DNA from: Agrobacterium tumefaciens str. B6
GTDB lineage: Bacteria; Pseudomonadota; Alphaproteobacteria; Rhizobiales; Rhizobiaceae
NCBI RefSeq assembly: GCF_001541315.1
Contig: NZ_LMVK01000050.1
Coordinates: 1-64,000, forward strand
Reading direction: 5' to 3'
DNA: 64,000 nucleotides
The first letter of the stretch is position 1. Every line of letters starts with the position of its first letter. Positions 25,980-35,650 of the stretch are shown piece by piece. Made by a program: the position numbers and the translations under genes. The notes below the pieces were generated by a model. That model was not told the DNA's origin. It did not search any database and saw only the letters and a list, made by a program, of their open reading frames with translations.

Positions 25980-28319
25980 ATGTTCACGGTTTTGGAATGC
26001 GTTGCCATACAGCACGACCGCGCGGTCGTTCTTCTTGCAGCTGTTATCTGCCTGCTTGGCATGTTTGCTTTTTTTCACCTTCTGTTGCGTGCGGAGGAAA
26101 GTCCGGCCGGCCGTAAGCCCTATTGGGTGCTGGTTGCCGCCTTTGCCGGAGGACTGAGCGTCTGGGCCACGCATTTCGTCGCCATGCTCGCCTATAAGGG
26201 CGCGGTTCCGATCGGTTATGATTTCGCCTTCACGGCTTTGTCGGCGGTTTTCGCCGTTATCGGTTTCTGGCTGGCGCTCACCGCCCGCTCGCAGGCCGCT
26301 TACAGCCCTGTCATCGTCGGCACGCTCATTACCCTGTCGGTTGCCGTCATGCATTTCGTCGGAATGGCGGGAATGGATGTCGCCGCCACGATCAGCTACC
26401 GGTGGTGGCCGGTGCTGGGCGGTTTTGCGGTCGCCTGGGTGTCTTTCCTTCTGGCCTTTTTTCTTTTCCGTCGCATCGGTTCCTGGAAGCGCATCGCCGC
26501 GCCGGCCGCATCGGCGATTTTCGCCATCTGCGCGCTGCATTTCACGACCATGTCGGCCACGGTGCTTTCGCCGGATCCGTCCGTATCCGGGCCTGATCCC
26601 GACAATGTCGCCCGGCTGATCATGATCTGCGCCATCTCCGGCGTCACGTTCCTGATCCTGTCTTCCACCGCCGCTGCCGCCCTGGTGGATCGTTATCTTG
26701 TCGATCTCAAGGGTCTCGTGGATGCGACGCTTGATGGCCTCGCCGTCGTCCGCGATGGGCGGATCGTGGAGCTGAACACCCGTTTTGCCGGCCTTCTGGG
26801 CAGGGATGAAGCATCGCTGGTCGGACAGAACCCCGACGATCTCTTCAAGGCTATCGACGGACAGCCCGCTTATCTGCCGCGCCATACGCCGGTGGAGGCG
26901 GTGCGCGAGCGCGCCGGGCAGGCGCAGATATTCGAACTCAGCGTACGCACGATCGAATATCGCGGCCGCCCCTGTGAGGTGATGGCCATTCGCGACCTGA
27001 CGGAAAAGCGGGAAGCGCAGCGGGAAATCGAATATCTCGCCCGCCATGATGTTCTGACCGGCCTTTCCAACCGCACCATGTTCCAGACCCGTCTTTACCA
27101 GCAGATCGAGCATTGCGACGAGGATGACGAATTTGCGCTGCTGGCGCTCGATCTCGACCGGTTCAAGGCGGTCAACGACATATTCGGCCATGCCGAAGGG
27201 GATCGCGTCCTGAAAAAGGTCGCCGCCATTCTCGATGAATGTGCAAGGGCAGGCGATGTGGTGGCCCGTCTCGGTGGCGATGAGTTCGTCATCCTGACCG
27301 CGCGGCACACCAGGGCGGAAGGGGCGCGCCTGCTGGCAGAGACGATCCTTGGCATGTTCGCACTGAAGATGAATGTCGCCAACGATCCGACCTCCGTTGG
27401 CGTCAGCATCGGCATCGCCGTCTTCCCACGGGACGGCCGGGATCATGAAAGCATCATGCATGCCGCGGATCTGGCGCTTTACCGCGCGAAGATGGGCGGA
27501 CGCGGCATATTGGCTTTCTACGACCCGGTGATGGATCAGGAGGCGCGCGAACGCCGCCAGCTCGAGACGGATCTGCGGCTTGCCATCAATCGCAACGAGC
27601 TGCTGTTGAACTATCAGCCGGTGCTGTCAGTCGAATGCGGCCAGGTCGTCGGCTACGAGGCGCTGGTGCGCTGGCAGCACCCGACACGGGGCGTGGTGCC
27701 GCCGGATGTCTTCATTCCGATTGCCGAGGAAAGTGGGATCATCATCTCGCTCGGCGAATGGGTACTGCGTGAGGCCTGCCGTCAGGCGGCCGGCTGGGCG
27801 CCGCATCTGAAGGTCGCGGTGAATGTCTCACCGTTGCAGTTTTCGCTGGCCAATCTCGGTCATGTCGTCTGCACCGTCCTGATGCAGACCGGGCTTTCGC
27901 CGAACCGGCTGGAGCTCGAAATCACGGAAGCGGCTCTTCTGAAAGATCGCAAGACGACGCTGATCATCCTCAACCAGTTGAAGGCGCTCGGTGTCGCCAT
28001 CGTCATGGATGATTTCGGCACGGGTTATTCCTCGCTCAGCAACCTGCAGAGCTTCCCCTTCGACAAGATAAAGATCGACCGCAGTTTCATCGCCGCCATG
28101 AGCGACGATGACAATGCCCGCGCCATCGTGCGCGCGGTGATCGGCCTTGGCCGCAGCCTCGATCTGCCGGTCACGGCGGAGGGGATTGAAACGGATGCGC
28201 AATATCGCATGGTCGTCGACGAGGGCTGCGCGCAGGCGCAGGGTTATCTCTTCGGCAAACCGGATGTCGCGCCCGCGCAGGTCGTAAGAACCACCACGCG
28301 GAAGAAACATTCCGTTTGA
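25980..28319 (+). CDS. MHYT-PAS-GGDEF-EAL cyclic-di-GMP protein
   Basis: 779 residues. The N-terminal MHYT sensor has seven membrane helices with the repeated motifs THFVAML, MHFVGMA and LHFTTMS, thought to bind a metal, O2, CO or NO. A PAS-like stretch follows (about residues 245-345), then GGDEF with intact RLGGDEFVIL and an inhibitory I-site RAGD five residues upstream. The EAL domain has YEALVRW, ITEA, MDDFGTGYSS and KIDRSF, so phosphodiesterase residues are present. Both activities are possible in principle. It is a stand-alone gene without an obvious target neighbour. Confidence 0.92.
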   Translation: MFTVLECVAIQHDRAVVLLAAVICLLGMFAFFHLLLRAEESPAGRKPYWVLVAAFAGGLSVWATHFVAMLAYKGAVPIGYDFAFTALSAVFAVIGFWLALTARSQAAYSPVIVGTLITLSVAVMHFVGMAGMDVAATISYRWWPVLGGFAVAWVSFLLAFFLFRRIGSWKRIAAPAASAIFAICALHFTTMSATVLSPDPSVSGPDPDNVARLIMICAISGVTFLILSSTAAAALVDRYLVDLKGLVDATLDGLAVVRDGRIVELNTRFAGLLGRDEASLVGQNPDDLFKAIDGQPAYLPRHTPVEAVRERAGQAQIFELSVRTIEYRGRPCEVMAIRDLTEKREAQREIEYLARHDVLTGLSNRTMFQTRLYQQIEHCDEDDEFALLALDLDRFKAVNDIFGHAEGDRVLKKVAAILDECARAGDVVARLGGDEFVILTARHTRAEGARLLAETILGMFALKMNVANDPTSVGVSIGIAVFPRDGRDHESIMHAADLALYRAKMGGRGILAFYDPVMDQEARERRQLETDLRLAINRNELLLNYQPVLSVECGQVVGYEALVRWQHPTRGVVPPDVFIPIAEESGIIISLGEWVLREACRQAAGWAPHLKVAVNVSPLQFSLANLGHVVCTVLMQTGLSPNRLELEITEAALLKDRKTTLIILNQLKALGVAIVMDDFGTGYSSLSNLQSFPFDKIKIDRSFIAAMSDDDNARAIVRAVIGLGRSLDLPVTAEGIETDAQYRMVVDEGCAQAQGYLFGKPDVAPAQVVRTTTRKKHSV

Positions 28320-28326
28320 TAAATGA

Positions 28327-28351
28327 GGCGACGGTGCAGGACGCCGTCGCC
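28327..28351 (+). terminator. Hairpin after the GGDEF-EAL gene
   Basis: GGCGACGG (28327-28334) and CCGTCGCC (28344-28351) pair perfectly around a 9-base loop, 7 bases after the stop codon. There is only CCGCCTTT downstream rather than a clean T run, so it may be a weak terminator or a 3' stabiliser. Confidence 0.45.
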
Positions 28352-28523
28352 CCGCCTTTCCCACATCGGATGGAACGAGAGCGACGGCAGATCGTTAGGC
28401 TTGCGTGTGGCGCGTCCATGCTGCGGTTGCCCCGGCGGTGCCGACGACCAGCCTGACGGGAGTGGTTTGATCCCCTGTCATGAACGCGCCTCGGATGAAC
28501 TTCTATTGACGGGAGAGACCACG

Positions 28524-29417
28524 ATGACAGACCGCCTCGAGCCACAGGACCCGCGCAGCCAGTATCCGCGCCCGCCCTTTTCGACCCCGACCCAGGAGAT
28601 GCCGGGTCTGGTGACGAATATGACGCCTTTCCCTGATCATGGAGAAAAAAGCTCCAAGGGCACCGGCAAGCGTGCCGGGCGCAAGGCGCTGAGTACCGGC
28701 GGCGATTCAGGTATCGGCCGCGCGGGCGCCATCGCCTTTGCCAGGGAAGGCGCGGATGTGGCGATCTCCTATCTGCCGGAAGAGGAATCCGACGCCGAGG
28801 AGGTCGTGGCGCTGATTGAGGCGGAGGGCCGCGTGGCGGGTGCGCTGCCCGGCGATATCACCGATGAGGCATGGTGCCGCGAACTGGTTGAGAAAGCGGC
28901 CGGCGATCTCGACGGGCTGGATATTCTGGTCATCAACGCCGCGAGACAGCAATATCGCCAAGACATAGAAGAACTGTCGACCGACGATTTCGACCGCACC
29001 ATGAAGACCAATCTTTATGCCCTGCACTGGATTGCGCAGGCGGCTGTTCCTCATCTCAAGCCGGGGGCGTCAGTGATCACCACCGCCTCGATACAGGCCT
29101 ATGAGCCCTCCGCCATCCTGCTGGACTACGCCACCACCAAAGCCGGTATCGTCGCCTATACGAAAGCGCTTGCCAAACAGCTCATCGAAAAGGGCGTGCG
29201 GGCAAACGCCGTTGCGCCGGGGCCGTTCTGGACGGTTCTTCAGCCGAGCGGCGGCCAGCCGGACGAGAAGGTGAAGAATTTCGGCAAGGACAGCGATTTC
29301 GGCCGTCCGGGACAGCCGGTGGAACTGGCGCCCGTTTACGTGCTGCTGGCGTCGCAGGATGCGAGCTTCATCAATGGTGAGGTTTATGGCGTCACCGGCG
29401 GCAGGGGCATTGCCTGA
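28524..29417 (+). CDS. Short-chain dehydrogenase/reductase (stress-type, YdaD/YhdF-like)
   Basis: ATG 28524 with GGGAGAG upstream; 297 residues. The long polar N-terminus (RSQYPRPPFSTPTQEMPGL, then DHGEKSSKGTGK) is typical of the general-stress SDR subgroup. Cofactor motif STGGDSGIGRAGA, active-site Ser in TTASIQAYEP, and YATTKAG give the Ser-Tyr-Lys triad; the usual NNAG is NAAR. The oxidation substrate is unknown. It leads a same-strand run into the ku-ligD genes, consistent with a stress or desiccation context. Confidence 0.85.
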   Translation: MTDRLEPQDPRSQYPRPPFSTPTQEMPGLVTNMTPFPDHGEKSSKGTGKRAGRKALSTGGDSGIGRAGAIAFAREGADVAISYLPEEESDAEEVVALIEAEGRVAGALPGDITDEAWCRELVEKAAGDLDGLDILVINAARQQYRQDIEELSTDDFDRTMKTNLYALHWIAQAAVPHLKPGASVITTASIQAYEPSAILLDYATTKAGIVAYTKALAKQLIEKGVRANAVAPGPFWTVLQPSGGQPDEKVKNFGKDSDFGRPGQPVELAPVYVLLASQDASFINGEVYGVTGGRGIA

Positions 29418-29459
29418 GGTGATGCCCGCCGATGCCGGATGGCCTTTGAGGATTTCGAG

Positions 29460-29747
29460 ATGAAACGGCAGGCAGAACGTTCAGACAGTAGCTTGAAGAG
29501 CTTCGATGTCCGCGACCGGCTGATACTGGCGCTTTATGCGCAGCTGAAAGCGGAGCGGCAGACCCGCGAGGCGATGGAGTGGGTGATTCGCAATGGCGGG
29601 CTGTCGCCGGAGGTGCTGGAAGCCATGGCGTCCGACCCGGTGCCGGTTCTGGCGGAGGCGGATGTACCCGCCATCGAGCGCATTCTGGCCGGCGACCGAC
29701 GCCGGGAAATGCCCTCCCGCAGCGATGACGAGGGACGACGGACATGA
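29460..29747 (+). CDS. Small hypothetical protein upstream of ku
   Basis: Not recognised. ATG 29460 has GAGGA 7 bases before it and is preferred over ATG 29439. The 95-residue product is hydrophilic and charged, with a predicted amphipathic helix DVRDRLILALYAQLKAERQT and an MEWVIRNGGLSPEVLEAM stretch; no membrane segment. Its stop overlaps the Ku start (ATGA at 29744-29747), so it is translationally coupled to Ku. Coding status is supported by coupling and spacing, not by homology. Confidence 0.55.
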   Translation: MKRQAERSDSSLKSFDVRDRLILALYAQLKAERQTREAMEWVIRNGGLSPEVLEAMASDPVPVLAEADVPAIERILAGDRRREMPSRSDDEGRRT

Positions 29748-30571
29748 ACCGCAGAGCCAGCTGGAGAGGCCATCTGACCTTTGCCGATTTCAACTGCGAA
29801 ATCGGCCTTTATTCCGCACTGACCTCGGCGGAAAAAATCGCGTTCAATATCGTCAACCGCAAGACCGGTCACCGCGTCGAGCGGCAATATGTTGATAGTG
29901 ATACCGGCGAGGCGGTTCTTCGCGACGATCAGGTTAAGGGATACGCGCTCGACAATGGTGATCATATCGTCATCGAGGGCGACGAGATCGCGAAGCTGAT
30001 GCCAGAGAGCGACAAGGTCATCCGCGTCAGTCACTTCCTGCCCTGTGACGAGATCGACAAGCTTTATTTCGACAAGTCCTATTATCTTGCGCCGGGCGGG
30101 GAGGGTGGTGAAGAGGCGCTGACGCTTCTTGCCAGAGCGATGGACGACGAGAATGTCGCAGCTCTCGGCGAAGCGGTGCTTTTCCGCCGCAACCGTGTCC
30201 TGCTGATCCGTCCGCGCGGTAAGGCTCTCGTCGCGACGACACTGAATTTCAGCTACGAGGTCCGTTCGCAGACATCGGTCTTCAAGTCGATCCCCGACAT
30301 CGAGTTCGATGAAGAAATGCTCGAGCTCGCCGGTCACATCATCGAAAAGCGCGCCGGCACGTTCGATCCCGCCGACTATAGCGACCGTTATAATGACGCG
30401 CTGGCCGAACTTGTGAAAGCCAAGATCGAAGGCCGGGAAATCGCCAAGCAACCGCCGCGCAAGGAAGACAATATCATCGATCTCAAGGAGGCCCTGCGCC
30501 GCAGCGCGGGGGCGGGAGCCGGGAAAAAGGCGACGGCAGCAGGCCGCAAGGCGCCGCGGAAAGCGAGCTGA
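29744..30571 (+). CDS. ku: Ku protein (non-homologous end joining)
   Basis: 275 residues. Bacterial Ku core: FNIVNRKTGHRVERQYVD, DQVKGYALDNGDHIVIEGDEI, VIRVSHFLPCDEIDKLYFDKSYYL, then a central beta-barrel and the C-terminal GAGAGKKATAAGRKAPRKAS basic tail, which binds DNA. Ku forms a ring homodimer on broken DNA ends and recruits LigD, encoded 3 bases downstream. The N-terminus MNRRASWRGHLTFADFNCEI is a variant of the usual FWKGYLKLSLV. A second Ku lies at 33080-33886. Confidence 0.93.
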   Translation: MNRRASWRGHLTFADFNCEIGLYSALTSAEKIAFNIVNRKTGHRVERQYVDSDTGEAVLRDDQVKGYALDNGDHIVIEGDEIAKLMPESDKVIRVSHFLPCDEIDKLYFDKSYYLAPGGEGGEEALTLLARAMDDENVAALGEAVLFRRNRVLLIRPRGKALVATTLNFSYEVRSQTSVFKSIPDIEFDEEMLELAGHIIEKRAGTFDPADYSDRYNDALAELVKAKIEGREIAKQPPRKEDNIIDLKEALRRSAGAGAGKKATAAGRKAPRKAS

Positions 30572-30574
30572 TCC

Positions 30575-33067
30575 ATGGGATTACAGACCTATAACGCCAA
30601 GCGCAGTTTCGACAAGACGCCGGAGCCCAAGGGTACGAAGGCCGTACAGCAGGGATCAAGCTTCGTGATCCAGAAACACGATGCCCGCCGCCTGCATTAT
30701 GATTTTCGGCTGGAAATGGATGGCGTGCTGAAAAGCTGGGCGGTGACACGCGGTCCCAGTCTCGATCCCGAGGACAAACGCCTTGCGGTGCATGTGGAGG
30801 ACCATCCCCTCAGCTATGGTGATTTTGAAGGCGTTATCCCCAAGGGACAATATGGCGGCGGCACCGTGATTGTCTGGGATCGCGGCATCTGGCAGCCGAT
30901 CGGTGACGCCCGGAAAGGTTATCGCAAAGGTCATCTGGAATTTGAACTGGAAGGCGAAAAGCTGAAAGGACGCTGGCATCTGGTGCGCATGCATGGAAAG
31001 CCGGGCGAAAGCCGGGAAAACTGGCTGCTGATCAAGGGCGACGACGAGGAAGCCAGACATAAAGGCGGTGCGGATATTCTGGAGGAATGGCCGGGATCGG
31101 TGAAAACCGGGCGCAGCGTCGAGGAAGTCGCGGCCAAACCGAAGGATACCTGGAATTCCAAGCCGGTATCGAAAAAGGCCGCCGCTTCGACGTCGGGCAA
31201 AAAACAGGCGCATGCGCTGCCCAAAGGCGCGCGCAAACAGGCTATGCCGTCTTTCGTGCCGCCGGCGCTCGCGACGCTCAAGCCGAAACCGCCCGACGGA
31301 GATCGCTGGCTGCATGAAATCAAATTTGACGGCTATCGTCTGCAGGCGCGCGTCGATCAGGGCAAGCTCCAGCTCCTGACCCGCAGCGGGCTGGACTGGA
31401 CGGAGAAATTCGGCGGGGCCGTGACAGGAGCTATCAAGGCGTTGCCGGTGGAAACGGTGTTGATCGACGGCGAAATCGTCGTGGAACGCGATAGCGGGGC
31501 TTCCGATTTCTCCGCCTTGCAGCAGGATCTGAGCGAAGGACGCAGCGACCGTTTCGTGTTTTACGCCTTCGATCTTCTTTATCTCGATGGCAGCGATCTG
31601 CGTGGTGCGGCATTGAGCGAACGAAAGGCGCTGCTCGAAAAGCTGTTGCCGGCGGGCGATCCCTATCTCCGTTACAGCCAGCATTTTGAAGAAAGTGGCG
31701 CGCTTGTCCTCGACCATGCCTGCCGGCTCAGTCTTGAGGGTGTCATTTCCAAGGTCAAGAGCAGCAAATATGTTTCCGGGCGTAAGGGAGAATGGGTAAA
31801 ATCCAAATGCTCGATGCGACAGGAATTCGTTATCGGTGGTTATACTGTCTCCTCGACATCGGACCACGCCATTGGATCGCTGGCGCTCGGTGTCTATGAA
31901 AATGGCAAACTGCGCCATGTCGGACGTGTCGGGACAGGTTATACGGGCGAAATGGCGGAGATGCTGCTTGGCCGGCTGAAGCCGCTTGAGCGCAAGGAAA
32001 GCCCGTTCGGTGAGAAACTCACCGCGCTTGCCCGACGCGATCTTCATTTCGTCAAACCGGAACTGGTGGCGGAAGTGGAGTTTCGCGCATGGTCTGGAGA
32101 TGGCAATCTGCGTCATTCCTCTTTCCGGGGGCTGCGCGAAGACAAGCCCGCAGGAGAAATCGAACGCGAGGAGAAGGCCGTGTCCGACACCAAGGCGCCG
32201 CAATCGACGATCAAGTTCACCCATCCGGACCGGCTGTACTGGCCGGACGATGGCGTGACGAAGGAGGGGCTTGCCGATTATTATGCGCAGGTCTGGCGGC
32301 ACATCGCGCCCTTTGTCGTCAACCGGCCGCTGGCACTGCTGCGTTGCCCGGAGGGTATAGAAGGGCAGCGTTTCTTCCAGAAACATGCCTGGCGCGGCAT
32401 CAACAAGGCGGTCGAGGAGATCAGGGACCCCAAGGACAAGGGCGGTGAGCCGCTGATCCGCATCACCGATTTTGATGGCTTGATGGCGCTCGTGCAATCT
32501 GCCGCGCTTGAAATCCACCCATGGGGCGTGACCACCGCCAATTGGGAAAAGCCTGATATGATAACCATGGATATTGACCCCGGCGAGGATGTGGCATGGG
32601 AAGAGGTGATCGAGGCGGCGCTGGAACTGAAACGGCGTTTCGAAGAGGCCGGGCTTGCCGCTTTCGTCAAGACTTCGGGCGGCAAGGGCCTGCATGTCGT
32701 CGCACCGCTGAAGCCGCAGGCGGGCTGGGCCCCGGTAAAGGCCTTCGCCAAGGCCATGGCGGCTGATATGTCGAAGGCCGAACCGGAGAAATATCTCTCC
32801 GTCGCCACCAAGGCGAAACGGCAGGGCCGCATTTTCATCGACTATCTGCGCAACGGCAGGGGCAATACCGCGGTTGCGGCCTATTCGACACGTGCCCGGC
32901 CGGGAGCCGCCATTTCAGCGCCGCTCGAATGGTCGGAACTGACAGCCGAGATCGGCCCGGCTCATTTCACCGTCAACAATATCGGGGCTCGTCTTTCCGC
33001 GCTGAAAAAAGATCCGTGGGACGGCTTTTTTGCCGCCGCCGAACCGCTGCCGAAAAAGGCCCGGTGA
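30575..33067 (+). CDS. ligD: ATP-dependent DNA ligase D (LigD), three-domain
   Basis: 830 residues with domains in the order phosphoesterase, ligase, polymerase. The phosphoesterase spans about 30-190 (HDARRLHYDFRLE, EDHPLSYGDFEGVIPKGQYG). The ligase spans about 235-500, with the adenylated lysine at K250 in EIKFDGYRL and DGEIVVERDSGASDFS. The C-terminal primase-polymerase spans about 545-820 (FTHPDRLYWPDDGVTKEGL, metal site MDIDPGE, SGGKGLHVV). Complete, with all three catalytic modules. Between modules lies a Lys/Ala-rich linker (near residue 200). Directly follows ku, so repair of double-strand breaks by end joining is the obvious role. Confidence 0.95.
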   Translation: MGLQTYNAKRSFDKTPEPKGTKAVQQGSSFVIQKHDARRLHYDFRLEMDGVLKSWAVTRGPSLDPEDKRLAVHVEDHPLSYGDFEGVIPKGQYGGGTVIVWDRGIWQPIGDARKGYRKGHLEFELEGEKLKGRWHLVRMHGKPGESRENWLLIKGDDEEARHKGGADILEEWPGSVKTGRSVEEVAAKPKDTWNSKPVSKKAAASTSGKKQAHALPKGARKQAMPSFVPPALATLKPKPPDGDRWLHEIKFDGYRLQARVDQGKLQLLTRSGLDWTEKFGGAVTGAIKALPVETVLIDGEIVVERDSGASDFSALQQDLSEGRSDRFVFYAFDLLYLDGSDLRGAALSERKALLEKLLPAGDPYLRYSQHFEESGALVLDHACRLSLEGVISKVKSSKYVSGRKGEWVKSKCSMRQEFVIGGYTVSSTSDHAIGSLALGVYENGKLRHVGRVGTGYTGEMAEMLLGRLKPLERKESPFGEKLTALARRDLHFVKPELVAEVEFRAWSGDGNLRHSSFRGLREDKPAGEIEREEKAVSDTKAPQSTIKFTHPDRLYWPDDGVTKEGLADYYAQVWRHIAPFVVNRPLALLRCPEGIEGQRFFQKHAWRGINKAVEEIRDPKDKGGEPLIRITDFDGLMALVQSAALEIHPWGVTTANWEKPDMITMDIDPGEDVAWEEVIEAALELKRRFEEAGLAAFVKTSGGKGLHVVAPLKPQAGWAPVKAFAKAMAADMSKAEPEKYLSVATKAKRQGRIFIDYLRNGRGNTAVAAYSTRARPGAAISAPLEWSELTAEIGPAHFTVNNIGARLSALKKDPWDGFFAAAEPLPKKAR

Positions 33068-33079
33068 AGACGCCGATCC

Positions 33080-33886
33080 TCAGCTTCTCTTTTCGGAAGC
33101 GAGGCTTTTCTTCAGCGCATCCATGATGTTGATGACATTGCCGCCGGTGCGGGCCTTGGTGCCGGTTTTCTTTGGCGAGGAGGAGACCTCCTCGCCCTTG
33201 GTCTTCAACAGGGACTTGATCTTTTTCTGAATGGGGTCCTGCACCAGAGTTGGCTTCCAACCCGTGACCTGTTTGCCGATGCGTTTTTCCATGGCGTCCA
33301 GCAACGGCCGGTCAATTTTCATCTTCGGCTCCAGCGCGTCGATGCTTTCGCGCACCTCCTCGCCATAATGCAGCGTCCACAGGATGATGCCCTTGCCTGA
33401 AGGTTCCAGCAGGACTGCCCTTTCACGACGGTAGATCACCAGACGCGCAATGCCGAAAACATCGTTCGCCTTCATGGCTTCGCGAATGACGCTGAAGGCT
33501 TCGGTGCCGATCTTGTCTTCCGGGCGCAGAAAATGCGGACGGTCGTACCAGATCCAGTCGATCGACCCTTTCGGCACGAAGGTCTTGATATCGATGGTGC
33601 GGGTGCTTTCCAGCGCCACCGCATCGATCTCGTCATCCTCCAGCAGCACATAGTCATCCTCGCCGCGTGGAAAACCCTTCACCTGGTTCCTGGCGGCGAC
33701 CGGCCTGTGGGTGACGCTGTCGACATAGCGGCTTTCGACGCGATTGCCGGTTTTGCGATTGAGAATGTGGAAACGGTATTTGTTGCCTTCGGTCGTTGCA
33801 GGCGTCAGCGAGACGGAGGCCGTCACCAGTGACAGCTTCAGATAACCCTTCCAGAAAACCTGCCGTGCCATGTCCGCGATCCGCAT
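33080..33886 (-). CDS. ku: Second Ku protein (convergent with ligD)
   Basis: 268 residues; ARQVFWKGYLKLSLVTASVSL, FHILNRKTGNRVESRYVDS, NQVKGFPRGEDDYVLLEDDEI and YRRERAVLLEPSGKGI mark the classical Ku fold. The C-terminus NVINIMDALKKSLASEKRS is the basic tail. Start at 33886 (ATG with GGGAG just before) or at 33871 (MARQVFWKG) is possible. It ends only 12 bases from ligD, so the two transcripts converge with no room for a terminator. Rhizobia often carry several Ku paralogs that can form alternative complexes. Confidence 0.93.
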   Translation of the reverse strand: MRIADMARQVFWKGYLKLSLVTASVSLTPATTEGNKYRFHILNRKTGNRVESRYVDSVTHRPVAARNQVKGFPRGEDDYVLLEDDEIDAVALESTRTIDIKTFVPKGSIDWIWYDRPHFLRPEDKIGTEAFSVIREAMKANDVFGIARLVIYRRERAVLLEPSGKGIILWTLHYGEEVRESIDALEPKMKIDRPLLDAMEKRIGKQVTGWKPTLVQDPIQKKIKSLLKTKGEEVSSSPKKTGTKARTGGNVINIMDALKKSLASEKRS

Positions 33887-33961
33887 TGGTCTCCCGGATC
33901 AACAGCCACAGGGTGGCTTTTGTTCCGGGAGGGACCGCAAATCGGGGCAGGGATGGAGTTA

Positions 33962-34963
33962 TCAGAACAGCGAGGTCAGCCCGTAAACGGCAGCGGAGAT
34001 CAGTGCGGCTGCCGGCATGGTCACGATCCAGGCGATGACGATATTGCCGGCAAGCCCCCAGCGCACCGCCGAGACACGGCGGGCAGCGCCGACACCTATG
34101 ATGGCGCCGGTGATCGTGTGGGTGGGGGAGACCGGAATGCCGAGCCATGTTGCGCCGAACAGCGTCAGCGCCCCGCCGGTTTCGGCGCAGAACCCCTGCA
34201 TCGGGTTCAGCCGGGTGATTTTCGACCCCATCGTATGGACAATACGCCAGCCGCCGAACAGCGTGCCGAGCGCCATGGCCGACTGGCAGGAAATCACCAC
34301 CCAGAAGGGCACGTAGAAGCTTTCGCCGAGATGCCCCTGGCTGAAAAGCAGCACGGCGATGATGCCCATGGTCTTCTGCGCGTCATTGCCGCCGTGCCCC
34401 AGCGAATAAAGCGAGGCGGAGATGAACTGCATGACGCGGAAGGTGCGGTCGACCGCAAAGGGCGTCTGCCGCACGAACAGCCAGGACACGGCAAGCACGA
34501 GAACGAGCGCCAGGAAAAAGCCGATGGCTGGCGACATGAAGATCGCCCCCACCGTCTTCAGCAGGCCCGACCAGACGATGGAATTAAAGCCAACCTTGGC
34601 GAAACCCGCACCGACGAGGCCGCCGATCAGCGCATGCGAGGAGCTGGAGGGAATGCCGAAAATCCAGGTGACAATGTTCCAGACGATCGCGCCGATCAGC
34701 GCCGCGAAGATGACCTGCGGCGACACGATGGCCGGATCGATGATGCCGGTGCCGAGCGTTTCCGCCACATGCAGGCCGAAGAACAGGAAGGCGATGAAAT
34801 TGAAGAAGGCCGCCCAGGCGACCGCATATTGCGGCCGCAGCACCCGGGTGGAGACGATGGTGGCGATGGAATTGGCGGCGTCATGCAGACCGTTCAGGAA
34901 ATCGAAGAACAGCGCGATGGCGATAAGGCCGACGAGCAGCGGCAGAGCAAGCGCGACATCCAT
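33962..34963 (-). CDS. pit: Low-affinity inorganic phosphate transporter (Pit family)
   Basis: 333 residues, about ten membrane segments. The family signatures FDFLNGLHDAANSIATIVSTRVLRP (first PD001131-type repeat, near residue 24) and SLGHGGNDAQKTMGIIA (second repeat) are both present. Cation-coupled uptake of phosphate as a metal-phosphate complex. Its start overlaps the stop of the DUF47 gene by one base (TGATG), the same orfA-pit order described in Sinorhizobium meliloti. Confidence 0.93.
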   Translation of the reverse strand: MDVALALPLLVGLIAIALFFDFLNGLHDAANSIATIVSTRVLRPQYAVAWAAFFNFIAFLFFGLHVAETLGTGIIDPAIVSPQVIFAALIGAIVWNIVTWIFGIPSSSSHALIGGLVGAGFAKVGFNSIVWSGLLKTVGAIFMSPAIGFFLALVLVLAVSWLFVRQTPFAVDRTFRVMQFISASLYSLGHGGNDAQKTMGIIAVLLFSQGHLGESFYVPFWVVISCQSAMALGTLFGGWRIVHTMGSKITRLNPMQGFCAETGGALTLFGATWLGIPVSPTHTITGAIIGVGAARRVSAVRWGLAGNIVIAWIVTMPAAALISAAVYGLTSLF

Positions 34964-35607
34964 CAGACGTTCTCGATCACGATGCCGCTGATCTCGTTGG
35001 CGACATCCTCGAAGCGGTCGACGACCTTTTCGAGTTCGCCGTAGATTTCGCTGCCGATTATATAGGCCATGGCATCGCCGCTCGCGCCATGCCGGCGGAA
35101 GAGGTCCTTCAGGCCCAGGTCGTGAAGCTCGTCGGAGCGGCCTTCGACGCGGGTTACCTCTTCGGCGATGGCCGAGAGGCGATGCGCATTCGTGCCGACC
35201 TTGTTGAGAAGCGGAATGGCTTCCGCAATCAGGCCCGCCGCGCGTACGATCTCGTGGCCCATTTCCTTCATCAGCGGGTCGAATTCGCTCTGTTCGAACA
35301 GGCGGATGGTCTTGACGGTCTTGTGCATCATGTCGATGGCGTCATCCATGGACTGGATGAGGTCCTTGATGTCGCCACGGTCAAAGGGAGTGATGAAGCT
35401 CCGCCTGACCGCAAGCAGCACCTCGCGGGTGATGTCATCCGCCTGATGCTCGAGGGCGACGATGAGGTCGCAGTTCTTCTCAACGTTGATGCCGCTCAAA
35501 AGTTGGTCAAGGGCTTCAGCCGCTTTGATGACGGTTTCGGAATGTTTGCTGAACATGTCGAAGAAACGGTCCTCGCGCGGCATCAGCTTGCGAAAAATAC
35601 TCATCAT
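34963..35607 (-). CDS. DUF47/PhoU-like Pit accessory protein (orfA of orfA-pit)
   Basis: 214 residues, all helical: FRKLMPREDRFFDMFSKHSETV, EHQADDITREVL, FITPFDRGDIKDLIQSMDDAIDMM, then DLFRRHGASGDAMAYIIGSEIYGELE. This is the PhoU-related DUF47 family, whose members are co-transcribed with pit and modulate it. First gene of the operon; a Pho box is centred about 50 bases upstream. Confidence 0.9.
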   Translation of the reverse strand: MMSIFRKLMPREDRFFDMFSKHSETVIKAAEALDQLLSGINVEKNCDLIVALEHQADDITREVLLAVRRSFITPFDRGDIKDLIQSMDDAIDMMHKTVKTIRLFEQSEFDPLMKEMGHEIVRAAGLIAEAIPLLNKVGTNAHRLSAIAEEVTRVEGRSDELHDLGLKDLFRRHGASGDAMAYIIGSEIYGELEKVVDRFEDVANEISGIVIENV

Positions 35608-35650
35608 GCGAATTGGCCCTCAATGGCGCTTTATCAGTTGTGGGGGGTGA

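Noticed and set aside
30656-32695. 679-codon minus-strand open frame opposite ligD
   Set aside because: Antisense shadow of a three-domain LigD with all catalytic motifs.
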